A DNA stretch of 42,702 nt from Candidatus Gastranaerophilales bacterium (GTDB lineage: Bacteria > Cyanobacteriota > Vampirovibrionia > Gastranaerophilales > Gastranaerophilaceae). Made by a program: the position numbers and the translations under genes. The notes below the pieces were generated by a model that searched no databases, was not told the origin of the DNA, and saw only the letters and a list, made by a program, of their open reading frames with translations. The stretch is from positions 1 to 42,702 of the forward strand of contig CAJOKJ010000013.1 in the NCBI GenBank assembly GCA_905235155.1. The letters are read 5' to 3'. Below are positions 1 through 7,278 of the stretch, in pieces (position 1 is the stretch's first letter; each line of letters starts with the position of its first letter).

Positions 1-53
1 TCAGGTTTTGAATGAGAAGAGAACTCCCGTCGGTAGTGAGATGCCTCGCAAAC

Positions 54-75
54 AAAAAAGACTACCGAAGTAGTC
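54..75 (-). terminator. Intrinsic terminator of the tRNA-Val unit
   Basis: Read on the minus strand, GACTAC, loop TTCG, GTAGTC is followed directly by six T. A six-pair stem closed by a stable UUCG tetraloop plus a T tract is a classic intrinsic terminator. It lies 12 nt beyond the encoded CCA of the tRNA. Confidence 0.85.
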
Positions 76-84
76 CTTTTAAAA

Positions 85-160
85 TGGTGGGCGTTGAGAG
101 GCTCGAACTCCCGACATCTTCCTTGTAAGGGAAGCGCTCTACCAACTGAGCTAAACGCCC
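85..160 (-). tRNA. tRNA-Val (anticodon TAC)
   Basis: On the minus strand the acceptor stem GGGCGTT pairs with AACGCCC. The D arm is GCTC-AGTTGGTA-GAGC. The anticodon stem CTTCC/GGAAG encloses loop CTTACAA, so the anticodon is TAC and the tRNA reads valine GTN codons. The T arm GGGAG-TTCGAGC-CTCTC is followed by discriminator A and an encoded CCA at 85-87. It is the last element of a transcript that first carries two tRNA-like repeats. Confidence 0.95.
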
Positions 161-344
161 ACACCATAACTATTAAATTTCTTTTCAGTTGGTAGAGCCT
201 TATTTGAACTCTCGTTCGGTTCCACCTCACTGGGCAACTGAGCTAAACGCCCACACCATAACTATTAAATTTCTTTTCAGTTGGCAGAGCCTTATTTGAA
301 CTCTCGTTCGGTTCCACCTCACTGAGCAACTGAGCTAAATGCTC
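161..344 (-). repeat. Two tandem 92-bp repeats containing degenerate tRNA-Val 5' ends
   Basis: Units at 161-252 and 253-344 differ at only four of 92 positions by eye. On the minus strand each begins with the first 18 nt of the neighbouring tRNA-Val (acceptor strand and D-arm start; the outer copy has drifted). It then runs into unrelated sequence, and near its end carries an inverted piece of the D arm (CCAACTGA) that can pair with TCAGTTG at the start. Neither unit has an anticodon arm or a full 3' half, so they are not functional tRNAs. They lie between the promoter at 361-389 and the tRNA, so they should be transcribed as its 5' leader. A weaker relative of the internal part (ACCGACGGGAGTTC on the minus strand) occurs at about 21-35, beyond the terminator. 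Confidence 0.85.
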
Positions 345-360
345 TCAATAGTGTACAACC

Positions 361-389
361 AATATACAAGAAAAATTTTTTTCTGTCAA
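361..389 (-). promoter_or_regulatory. Promoter of the tRNA-Val / tRNA-like unit
   Basis: Minus strand: TTGACA (389-384), a 17-nt spacer, TATATT (366-361). This is a near-consensus housekeeping promoter. The predicted start near 354 gives a precursor of about 300 nt ending at the UUCG terminator. Confidence 0.7.
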
Positions 390-421
390 CACTATTTTTA
401 AATTTTATTTAGTTTTTTAAA

Positions 422-952
422 TTATTCTTCTTCTTCTAATGTCTTTTTTTGTTGTTTTGGGTTTAATATATCAGGATTTACATACGGTGTAAAGGTTTTA
501 ATCTTTGGTAACGGAGGAATTTTTCCGGTTGATGCCATTTCGCTATCAAAACATTCGTTTTCATCACATACACCTAAAAATTTATTTAGAGCATTGTAGT
601 AATAAGTTTTTTCTCCACGAATAGCACTTTTTCCTATTAATTGACCTGTTTTATTATAGAAAAATGTTTGTTCTTTTATTTTTTTATCTCTTGCAAAAAA
701 TTTACCTTCTTTGTCATAATAAAATATTTGATCGCCATTTATAATTGTCGTATAGTCCGGTTTTGGTAAAGTATCGTCGTCTTTTGTTTTTTCTTCCGAA
801 GGTTTTACTTCTTCTTTTTCTAATGTTTTATTGTCATCTGTTTCTTTTATTGTATTATCAGCAGGCATGCTGTTTAAACCGTTTTTTACATTTTCTGCAA
901 ATGATATAGAACCGGCAAGCATTATTAACAGTATTAATATTAAATTTCTCAT
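422..952 (-). CDS. Small secreted protein with YYY/FYY repeats, function unknown
   Basis: A 176-residue protein with a clear signal peptide (residues 1-19, hydrophobic core LILILLIMLAG, likely cleavage after SFA). An acidic, low-complexity Lys/Glu/Asp segment follows to about residue 65. Then come three short imperfect repeats of about 20 residues centred on FYYDKEGKF, FFYNKTGQL and YYYNALNKF, and a Glu-rich tail. The repeats resemble the short beta-hairpin units of many exported or wall-associated proteins, but I do not recognise a named family. There is no lipobox Cys and no clear Shine-Dalgarno. Periplasmic or extracellular location is inferred. Confidence 0.75.
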   Translation of the reverse strand: MRNLILILLIMLAGSISFAENVKNGLNSMPADNTIKETDDNKTLEKEEVKPSEEKTKDDDTLPKPDYTTIINGDQIFYYDKEGKFFARDKKIKEQTFFYNKTGQLIGKSAIRGEKTYYYNALNKFLGVCDENECFDSEMASTGKIPPLPKIKTFTPYVNPDILNPKQQKKTLEEEE

Positions 953-1021
953 AATTTAATACTATCATATATAGCAATGTTTTAAGAATAGCAATTTAAA
1001 TATTTCAATAATTTAATGTAG

Positions 1022-1414
1022 TTATTTATTTAGAATATAAAAACTTAAATTTAAATATAATGCAAAGCTAACCCATAATAAATAAGGTATGAGCAAATAT
1101 GCGGAAAGTTTGCTTATTCTAAAAAATTCTATTATTGTAAAGGCAATAAAAAGCCACATGAAAATTACAACAATTAAAGCACCTTGAATATCAGTCATAG
1201 TAAAAAATACTGTTGACCAAATAAAGTTTAGCAATAATTGTATAACAAAAAATGAAATTGCTAACGTCTTTTTTATAGGACTTTCTGTTCTAATAAAAAT
1301 CCAAAAAGAAGCAAAAATCATTAAGTATAAAATTATCCAAACCGGTGCAAATACCCAATCCGGAGGTAATAATAACGGTGTATTTAAAGATTTATACCAT
1401 AGTGAATCATACAT
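1022..1414 (-). CDS. TspO/MBR family membrane protein
   Basis: A 130-residue, five-helix membrane protein. It shows family hallmarks in order: WYKSLNTPLLLPPDWVFAPV near the N terminus (the Trp-Tyr...Pro-Pro-W-F-P-W signature), QLLLNFIWSTVFF in the middle, and PYLLWVSFALYLN at the end. TspO proteins bind porphyrins and other hydrophobic ligands and are linked to stress and tetrapyrrole handling; the substrate here is unknown. It is slightly shorter than the usual 150-160 residues, lacking part of the first helix. There is no Shine-Dalgarno, and a CATAAT hexamer lies 6 nt before the ATG, so the message may be leaderless. Confidence 0.85.
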   Translation of the reverse strand: MYDSLWYKSLNTPLLLPPDWVFAPVWIILYLMIFASFWIFIRTESPIKKTLAISFFVIQLLLNFIWSTVFFTMTDIQGALIVVIFMWLFIAFTIIEFFRISKLSAYLLIPYLLWVSFALYLNLSFYILNK

Positions 1415-1447
1415 ACAAAAATTATGTACAATAAATAGTTTAATACA

Positions 1448-2038
1448 TTAGTCCGTGGGGTTATTTTCAGATAATCCTATTAAGTGATTTAACATATCAT
1501 CGCAATATTTTCTATCAATGGCACTAAACGGTAAAACAACTCCACCAAATTGTTTTTTTACATTTGTTATAACCTTTAACACTTTATTTTTTGGAACATA
1601 ATCCATTTTTGTAACTACTGTAAAAATCGGTAACTCATAAGCATTTACCCATTCTCGCATTTGCAGGTCATTTTTTTGTAATTCATGTCGCCCGTCAACA
1701 AGTTGAATTAATGAAGTTATTTGGTTCCGATTTAACAAATATTCTTCTAAATATTTTTGCCAGCGTTCTTGTGCTTCTTTTGAAACTTTTGCATAACCAT
1801 AACCCGGCAAATCTGCTATCATAAATTTTTCTGAAAAATTGAAGAAGTTTATTAATCTTGTTTTTCCGGGCGTGTTTGAAGTTTTTGCAAGTTTTTTGTT
1901 ATTGCAAAGACAGTTTATAAATGAAGATTTACCAACATTTGAACGTCCCAGCAACGGAAACTCGGCCAGCGTAAAGTTTGGACACTGACTGAGTTTTTCT
2001 GCACTTATTATAAATTTGGCGTTGAGTTGTCTTGCCAT
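1448..2038 (-). CDS. engB: Ribosome biogenesis GTPase EngB (YsxC/YihA)
   Basis: A 196-residue single-domain GTPase. The G1 motif GRSNVGKSSF is at residues 31-40, G3 is DLPGYGYAKVS, and G4 is TKMD, all typical of EngB, which acts in late 50S ribosomal subunit assembly. Length matches the family. The start lies 31 nt inside the 3' end of the upstream TPR gene in another frame, so the two are probably co-transcribed and translationally coupled. The EngB reading is preferred because the N terminus aligns with the family just before the G1 loop. Confidence 0.95.
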   Translation of the reverse strand: MARQLNAKFIISAEKLSQCPNFTLAEFPLLGRSNVGKSSFINCLCNNKKLAKTSNTPGKTRLINFFNFSEKFMIADLPGYGYAKVSKEAQERWQKYLEEYLLNRNQITSLIQLVDGRHELQKNDLQMREWVNAYELPIFTVVTKMDYVPKNKVLKVITNVKKQFGGVVLPFSAIDRKYCDDMLNHLIGLSENNPTD

Positions 2039-3966
2039 CTTTTGAATTCTTTTTCCTCTTTTTGTTTATATTTATTATTTACTTTTTGCAATTTCTTTTC
2101 AAGTTTTGTTATTTTTTTATTAATGCTCTTAACTTTACGTGGTCTTTGGTCTAAGCCTGCAACAACTTTGTAAGAATCTATTGCTTGTTGATATTTTTTT
2201 TGTTTTTCACACAATTTTGCACTTAGTAATGCTGCATCATAATTTGTTGGATTATATTCCAATGAACGAAGTGCATATTCTCTTGCAAAAACCTTATTTT
2301 TGTCCTTTTTAGTTAAAAATTTTGCATCTTTATATAAAGAGTCGGATTGTTTTTCCATTGCTGCAATGTAGTTTAAATTATGTATTGCTTCTTCATTTGA
2401 AGAATCATTAATAAGAACTTTTCTTAAAATATTTTTAGCACTCGGATAAAATCTGTCATAGGTTAAAATTTCTGCAACAAACAAGTAATCTTCCGGTGAT
2501 TGTGCAAATACAACAGAATTCTCAAACATCTCCTTTGCTTCTTGATATTTATTCATTGCAAAATAGGCATCACCTTTTGCAAGCATATCATTTAAGCCCC
2601 TTGCAGGTGTATCTGTTATCTTTTTTAAGGATTCTTCCGTTGCTTGTTCTCTGTTTGTAATTTTTGCTAATTTTAATTTTGCAAGATATAATTCCAAGTC
2701 ATTAGGGTTTGCATTTAATGCTCTTTCTATGTTATTGTATGCATTTTCTAAATTTTTATCCCTTCCTATAATATTTTGACTTGCACTAACTTTTGCATCG
2801 GCAAAATAAGCATTAGCAATACCTTTTAAAGCATCTGCATTATAACCGTCTACTCCGACCAAACTTGAATAGTATTTTAATGCTTCTTTATTATCACCTT
2901 TTAGTAGTGATAAATCAGCAATATATAATTTTGCTTGGTTTAATGATGGATTTACAGCCAATGCAGATTTTAAATTTGCAATTGCAAGCTCATTGTCAAA
3001 ACGTTTTTCATAAATTCTTGCTAAGTTCATGTAGGGTTTTGTATTTTCGGGTTTTATTGCAATGGATTTTTTAAATGATTCTATTGCTGCGGCTTCATTA
3101 CCTTGTTTTTTAAACATTTCACCACGAAGATTGTACGCTACTGAAGATTGTGGTTTTAGCCTTAATGAATGGTCAATTGAATCCAATCCTCTTGAATACA
3201 TTGATTTTTTATCAAAAACTTGTGCCAAGTGAAAATATGCTGTTGAACTGTTTGGATTTATACTCAGTGCTTTTAAAAATTTATTTTGTGCTTCTTCATA
3301 ATCACCTTTTAAGTAGTCTATTGTTCCTGAGTTATCAATTGCAGTTGAATAATTTTTATCAATTTCTAATGCTTTATTAAAAAATTCTCTGGCTTTGGGT
3401 AAATTTCCTGTATTTAAAGCAATAACTCCAAGTGCATTATATGAAGGATAATGTTTTGTGTCGAATTTTATTGCTTCATTAAATTCGTGTGTTGCTTCTT
3501 TTATAAGTTCTTCAGAGTTATTTCTATAATCCATATCTGAAGATGCTTGTCTTTTTATATTTACAATACCTTGTGCATAGTGAAGGTTTGCATTTTTAGG
3601 GTATTTTGGTAAGTATTTGTTTAATTGCTCTTGGGCAATATCAAGCTTATTTTGCTTTGCCAGAGAAACAGCATACAATGCACGTGCTGTTATGTCATTT
3701 GGATTGTCTTTTAGTATAGTGTCAAGTAATTTGTCTGCTTGTTTATAATTTTCATTTTCCAATAATTTATCAATTTGTTGATAATTTTTTGTAACCTGTG
3801 CAGTAATAACAATTTTCTTATTTACTGATTTTGCGGGAGTGTTTTTAACGGCTGCTTTTGCTGGTGCAACTTTACTGTTTACAGGTTTTGCATAAGCCTC
3901 ATAAACTGATGTTGACAATAAACCGGCAACTGCTGCGGCAATAATAATATTTTTTTCTAATCTCAT
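2008..3966 (-). CDS. Secreted tetratricopeptide-repeat protein
   Basis: A 652-residue protein. The N terminus (MRLEKNIIIAAAVAGLLSTS...AYA) is a signal peptide. From about residue 60 to 620 it is built of TPR units, seen as repeated 34-residue blocks with motifs such as AIDNSGTIDYLKGDYEEAQNKF, AYFHLAQVF, AYNLRGEMFKKQGN and PYMNLARIYEKR. The C terminus is a charged Lys/Glu helix. TPR arrays are protein-protein scaffolds; a periplasmic scaffold is inferred and no catalytic domain is seen. A GAGG Shine-Dalgarno precedes the ATG. It overlaps engB and is divergent from the Xer gene. Confidence 0.88.
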   Translation of the reverse strand: MRLEKNIIIAAAVAGLLSTSVYEAYAKPVNSKVAPAKAAVKNTPAKSVNKKIVITAQVTKNYQQIDKLLENENYKQADKLLDTILKDNPNDITARALYAVSLAKQNKLDIAQEQLNKYLPKYPKNANLHYAQGIVNIKRQASSDMDYRNNSEELIKEATHEFNEAIKFDTKHYPSYNALGVIALNTGNLPKAREFFNKALEIDKNYSTAIDNSGTIDYLKGDYEEAQNKFLKALSINPNSSTAYFHLAQVFDKKSMYSRGLDSIDHSLRLKPQSSVAYNLRGEMFKKQGNEAAAIESFKKSIAIKPENTKPYMNLARIYEKRFDNELAIANLKSALAVNPSLNQAKLYIADLSLLKGDNKEALKYYSSLVGVDGYNADALKGIANAYFADAKVSASQNIIGRDKNLENAYNNIERALNANPNDLELYLAKLKLAKITNREQATEESLKKITDTPARGLNDMLAKGDAYFAMNKYQEAKEMFENSVVFAQSPEDYLFVAEILTYDRFYPSAKNILRKVLINDSSNEEAIHNLNYIAAMEKQSDSLYKDAKFLTKKDKNKVFAREYALRSLEYNPTNYDAALLSAKLCEKQKKYQQAIDSYKVVAGLDQRPRKVKSINKKITKLEKKLQKVNNKYKQKEEKEFKRWQDNSTPNL

Positions 3967-3992
3967 TTTTTATCCTCAATTTTTGTAATAAA

Positions 3993-4022
3993 TTGTCCAA
4001 TTATACGAAAATATTGTATAAT
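3993..4022 (+). promoter_or_regulatory. Promoter of the xer-der operon
   Basis: TTGTCC (3993-3998), an 18-nt spacer and TATAAT (4017-4022) lie 40 nt before the recombinase ATG, with TAGGAA as the ribosome-binding site. Confidence 0.65.
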
Positions 4023-4062
4023 AGCATTTATAAAAAAAAATCGTGCGTAAGTAGGAATAATT

Positions 4063-4977
4063 ATGGGACTAAAAAAAGAGTCAAAAAATTATTTGGAAGA
4101 TTTTAAAACTTATCTTTTGATTGAAAAAAACTTTTCTCAACATACTGCCAAAGCATATTATTCAGATGTAATGAGTTATTTATTATGGCTTGATGAAGCA
4201 TCTTGTCTTGAAGTAAATTTTCAGAAGGTAAGAGATTATTTGTATTACATTCAAAAATTTGAATATAAGAAAACTTCACTTGCAAGAAAAATTGCTTCAA
4301 TTAGAACTTTTTATAAGTATTTATACCGAGAAAGACTTATTGATACAAATCCAACAGTAAACTTATCCGCACCAAAACGACCAAAATCATTACCAAAATT
4401 TTTAACTACAAGTGAAATTGAACAAATTTTATCAGGTATAAAAATAGAAACACCTGCCGGTTTTAGAAATAGAGCAATATTAGAGCTTTTGTGGGCAACA
4501 GGTATGCGTGTATCAGAGCTTAGCGGTTTGAATTTCGGTGATTTAAACCTTGAAAATAACGAGATAACCGTTTTTGGTAAAGGTGCAAAGGAAAGGATTG
4601 TATTAGTTTCTGACAGAGCAAAAAATTATCTTCAAAGATATATTGAAACTGCAAGACCGCTTGTTGCAAAAGGATTTACGCTGGATCCTATAACTGATAA
4701 AACACCTGTATTTATAAACAATACAGGTTACAGACTGCAAAATAAAACTATTAGAAATGTAATTAATGAAACGGTAGAACATATTGAGTTACCAAAGCAT
4801 GTTACTCCTCACATGTTTAGGCACAGTTTTGCAACAAGATTGATTGAAAATGGTGCTGATTTAAGAGTTGTTCAAGAATTATTAGGTCATGCAAGCATAT
4901 CAAACACACAAATTTATACCCATGTATCAACAAAACATTTGCAAGATGTATTTGAACAATCACATCCCAGAGCATAA
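4063..4977 (+). CDS. Tyrosine recombinase XerC/XerD
   Basis: A 304-residue integrase of normal Xer length. The N-terminal SAM-like core-binding domain occupies about residues 10-95 (YLLIEKNFSQHTAKAYYSDV). The C-terminal catalytic domain has all the expected residues: Arg in ATGMRVSEL (near 149), Lys in GKGAKER (near 173), HMFRHSF (His near 250, Arg near 253), His in LLGHASI (near 276) and the nucleophile Tyr in NTQIYTHV (near 285). These enzymes resolve chromosome dimers at dif. The housekeeping neighbour der and the absence of flanking att-like repeats argue for a chromosomal Xer rather than a phage integrase. XerC and XerD cannot be separated by eye, and no dif site is seen nearby. Confidence 0.9.
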   Translation: MGLKKESKNYLEDFKTYLLIEKNFSQHTAKAYYSDVMSYLLWLDEASCLEVNFQKVRDYLYYIQKFEYKKTSLARKIASIRTFYKYLYRERLIDTNPTVNLSAPKRPKSLPKFLTTSEIEQILSGIKIETPAGFRNRAILELLWATGMRVSELSGLNFGDLNLENNEITVFGKGAKERIVLVSDRAKNYLQRYIETARPLVAKGFTLDPITDKTPVFINNTGYRLQNKTIRNVINETVEHIELPKHVTPHMFRHSFATRLIENGADLRVVQELLGHASISNTQIYTHVSTKHLQDVFEQSHPRA

Positions 4978-5002
4978 AATATATTTGTGTTAAAATAGGT
5001 TT

Positions 5003-6334
5003 ATGAAAAGAAAACCGATAGTTGCAATAGTTGGACGTCCAAATGTTGGTAAATCAACATTTGTAAATCGTCTTGTAGGTAGACGTCAGTCAATAGTAGA
5101 TGATATGCCCGGAGTTACTCGTGACAGAATTTATTTTGATGTTGAATGGCAAAATAAATGGTTTACGGTAATTGATACCGGCGGAATTGTTCCCGGTGAT
5201 GATGATGAAATTATGGTTTCTATTTACGACCAGGCAAAAATTGCTTGCGAAGAAGCAGAAAAAATAATATTCATTGTTGACGGAAAAGACGGTGTTACAC
5301 CTGTCGATGAAGATATTGCAAATATTTTGCGTCAAGGTAAGAAACCTGTTTTTCTTGCTGTAAACAAAGTTGACAGTCCTGCTCAAGCGTTATATACAAG
5401 TGAATTTTATTCGCTTGCTTTAGGTGAACCTATTGGTATTTCAGCACTTCACGGTTCCGGTGGCGTAGGTGATTTATTAGAAATTTTAACAGAAGATTTT
5501 GAAGCAGACGATGAAATTGAAGAAGAAAATGATATAAAACTTGCAATTGTTGGCAGACCAAATGCCGGCAAGTCTTCAATTGTGAATGCTCTTTTAGGCA
5601 AAGAAAGAGTTATTGTTTCTGATGTTTCAGGAACTACAAGAGATAGTATTGACAGCAAATTAACTTACAAAGAACAAGATTTTACAATTATTGATACCGC
5701 AGGTATAAGAAAAAAAGCTAAAGTTGACTATGGTGTAGAAAAATTTGCCGTAGATAGAGCCATAAATTCAATAAAAGAATGTGATATTGCAATACTTGTT
5801 ATTGATGCAACAGAAGGTATTTCAGACCAAGATAAGAAAATATCTTCAATAATTACAGAAGCAGGAAAAGGCTTAATTATCGCTATTAATAAATGGGATT
5901 TAATTGAAAATAAACAAGCAAATACAACCAGTCAATTTGAAAAAAAACTTGTTAATGAAATTCCGTTTTTAAGTTATGCCCCAAAGATTTACATAAGTGC
6001 AGTTACAAAGCAAAGATTAAATCAAATTTATGAAAAATCAATGGAAGTTTATGAACAATGCACAAAGCGTATTTCAACAGGTTTGTTAAATAAAGTTGTA
6101 AATGACGCTTACTTGATGAATCCGCCTCAAAGTGTTAAAAATAAACGCTTAAAACTTCTATATTCGACACAAGTTAATGTAAAACCACCAACATTTGTAT
6201 TATTTGCAAACAATGCCGATTTAATGAAAGACCATTATAAAAGATATATTGAAAATAAACTTCGTGAAGCATTCGGGTTTTTCGGAACACCTATCAGAAT
6301 TTCTGTTCGTGAACGTTCTGACAAAAAGAGGTAA
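5003..6334 (+). CDS. der: Ribosome biogenesis GTPase Der (EngA)
   Basis: A 443-residue protein with the diagnostic two GTPase domains in tandem. GRPNVGKST is at residues 11-19 with DTGG and NKVD. GRPNAGKSS is near residues 183-191 with DTAG and NKWD. The domains are joined by an acidic linker (EADDEIEEEND). The C-terminal KH-like domain ends in the basic tail RERSDKKR. Der is an essential 50S assembly factor. It follows the recombinase by 25 nt and its end carries the ribosome-binding site (AGAGG) of the next small gene. Confidence 0.96.
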   Translation: MKRKPIVAIVGRPNVGKSTFVNRLVGRRQSIVDDMPGVTRDRIYFDVEWQNKWFTVIDTGGIVPGDDDEIMVSIYDQAKIACEEAEKIIFIVDGKDGVTPVDEDIANILRQGKKPVFLAVNKVDSPAQALYTSEFYSLALGEPIGISALHGSGGVGDLLEILTEDFEADDEIEEENDIKLAIVGRPNAGKSSIVNALLGKERVIVSDVSGTTRDSIDSKLTYKEQDFTIIDTAGIRKKAKVDYGVEKFAVDRAINSIKECDIAILVIDATEGISDQDKKISSIITEAGKGLIIAINKWDLIENKQANTTSQFEKKLVNEIPFLSYAPKIYISAVTKQRLNQIYEKSMEVYEQCTKRISTGLLNKVVNDAYLMNPPQSVKNKRLKLLYSTQVNVKPPTFVLFANNADLMKDHYKRYIENKLREAFGFFGTPIRISVRERSDKKR

Positions 6335-6336
6335 TA

Positions 6337-6624
6337 GTGGATATATATGATAAAATTGGCAATATTTTAGATAATTTTGAATCAATTTTAGTTGGTTTAA
6401 TTTTTCTGGTTTTCCTCTTTTATTTATTTTCCGCAAGTGTAGAAAAATTTGGCATAAAGGGTGTTTGTATAGTTATTATATTGCTTGCAGGACTTATAGC
6501 GTTTGGATTTTTGGTTTATGAGTTAACACAAGGGCAAAATCTTTTTGTGCAAGCATTAGCAGAATTTGTTGTAGGTATAACATTTTATTTTGTGCTAAAA
6601 TATTTCCTAAAGGGTATTATGTAA
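6337..6624 (+). CDS. Small membrane protein, first of a tandem paralogous pair
   Basis: A 95-residue protein starting with GTG two bases after the der stop; AGAGG in the end of der supplies the ribosome-binding site, which decides this start. An amphipathic N terminus (DIYDKIGNILDNFES) precedes three hydrophobic helices at about residues 18-33, 42-60 and 70-90. The next gene encodes a protein of the same size and plan, including a shared x-G-K-G turn after helix 1 (FGIKG here, YGKKG there). No recognised family. Function unknown; tight coupling to der suggests constitutive co-expression. Confidence 0.65.
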   Translation: MDIYDKIGNILDNFESILVGLIFLVFLFYLFSASVEKFGIKGVCIVIILLAGLIAFGFLVYELTQGQNLFVQALAEFVVGITFYFVLKYFLKGIM

Positions 6625-6625
6625 A

Positions 6626-6910
6626 ATGAACAAATCTGATTTTATTTTTGAAATATTAGATAAATTAGAATTGACATTAGGAATAGTTTTTCTGGCAGTC
6701 GCCCTTTTTATTTGGTGCATGGTTAGCAAAGACAGATACGGTAAGAAAGGTATTTTATATCCGATTTTATTTTTAGCATTTATAATAGGGGTTTTTGCCG
6801 GAATTTTACTGGTTTGCGAAAAAAATATAGTATTCGGCATAGCACTTTTAGTACCGTACACGGCACTGGTTGTTTATTTTGCAGATAAACTTTTTGGTAA
6901 TAAAAATTAA
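6626..6910 (+). CDS. Small membrane protein, second of a tandem paralogous pair
   Basis: A 94-residue protein one base after the previous stop. It starts with an amphipathic segment (FIFEILDKLELTLG) like its neighbour (IYDKIGNILDNFESIL), then three membrane helices with the conserved loop DRYGKKGILYP. The two genes look like an old tandem duplication that has diverged strongly. Possible roles such as a membrane assembly pair or a holin-like or transport accessory are guesses; no catalytic residues are visible. No clear terminator follows. Confidence 0.65.
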   Translation: MNKSDFIFEILDKLELTLGIVFLAVALFIWCMVSKDRYGKKGILYPILFLAFIIGVFAGILLVCEKNIVFGIALLVPYTALVVYFADKLFGNKN

Positions 6911-6944
6911 ATATTGTATTTTTATCATTCAATTGTTCAATGTA

Positions 6945-6973
6945 TTGATATAAGTAAAAGATAGATTTATAAT
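6945..6973 (+). promoter_or_regulatory. Promoter of the small hydrophobic peptide RNA
   Basis: TTGATA (6945-6950), a 17-nt spacer, TATAAT (6968-6973). The predicted start is near 6980, giving an untranslated leader of about 86 nt before the 33-codon reading frame. Confidence 0.65.
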
Positions 6974-7065
6974 TATTTTATAAACAATGAAAATTATATA
7001 GAGCAAGTGGACATCACTGAACCTTATTGATTGACGGTTCTTACGTCAGGAAAGAGGTGATGCTT

Positions 7066-7167
7066 ATGGCGAAATCAATATTGCTAATTTTATTTTTTAT
7101 AATTTCAATATTATTTAAAATGCAAAAACTAGCACTTGCGATTGCCGTCCTAGTGCTAGTTTTATAA
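7066..7167 (+). CDS. 33-residue hydrophobic peptide, putative type I toxin
   Basis: The frame reads MAKSILLILFFIISILFKMQ followed by KLALAIAVLVLVL. It is a short basic start, a hydrophobic helix, a Lys-Met-Gln-Lys break and a second hydrophobic run: the composition of small membrane-acting type I toxins (TxpA/BsrG/holin-like peptides). An AGAGG ribosome-binding site lies 8 nt before the ATG. It may be masked: GTGATG overlapping it (7057-7062) can pair with CATCAC (7012-7017), enclosing a second stem GAACC/GGTTC (7019-7023/7036-7040). The last codons fall in a 12-bp inverted repeat. A promoter faces it from the other side and would produce an antisense RNA over its 3' end. The toxin call rests on architecture, not on a recognised sequence family. 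Confidence 0.6.
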   Translation: MAKSILLILFFIISILFKMQKLALAIAVLVLVL

Positions 7168-7217
7168 ACTAAACCTGTGATGTAAAATTTCAGCTTATGC
7201 TGATTGCCACTTGTTCT
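7120..7217 (-). ncRNA. Putative antisense RNA antitoxin (about 98 nt)
   Basis: Predicted from a promoter at 7251-7224 and a terminator hairpin at 7163-7125, both on the minus strand. It would be complementary to the last 14 or so codons and the 3' untranslated part of the hydrophobic-peptide RNA. It contains a small internal hairpin (CAGC-ATAA-GCTG, 7202-7191). It has no plausible coding frame. The arrangement matches txpA/RatA- and bsrG/SR4-type loci in Bacillus. Expression is inferred. Confidence 0.5.
7125..7163. terminator. 12-bp inverted repeat at the convergence of sense and antisense RNAs
   Basis: AAAACTAGCACT (7125-7136) and AGTGCTAGTTTT (7152-7163) are perfect complements around a 15-nt loop. 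On the minus strand the stem is followed by a fifth T and, after GCA, four more T, a good terminator for the antisense RNA. On the plus strand only four T follow, so it is a weaker terminator for the peptide RNA. Confidence 0.7.
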
Positions 7218-7223
7218 ATTTTT

Positions 7224-7251
7224 ATTATAACTCGTTTTGAATATTTTTCAA
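7224..7251 (-). promoter_or_regulatory. Promoter of the antisense RNA
   Basis: Minus strand: TTGAAA (7251-7246), a 16-nt spacer, TATAAT (7229-7224). It points into the 3' end of the peptide gene. No minus-strand protein gene begins downstream; the O-methyltransferase upstream on the same strand ends at 7279. Confidence 0.6.
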
Positions 7252-7278
7252 CCCATTGTTTCGTCTAATATTGTGTTT

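Noticed and set aside
161-344. CRISPR array
   Set aside because: The repeats are 92-bp near-identical tandem units with no spacer alternation and no cas genes; they derive from tRNA sequence.
4063-4977. Xer protein as integrase of a mobile element
   Set aside because: It is co-oriented with der, has chromosomal Xer length and motifs, and no att-like repeats or phage genes are nearby.
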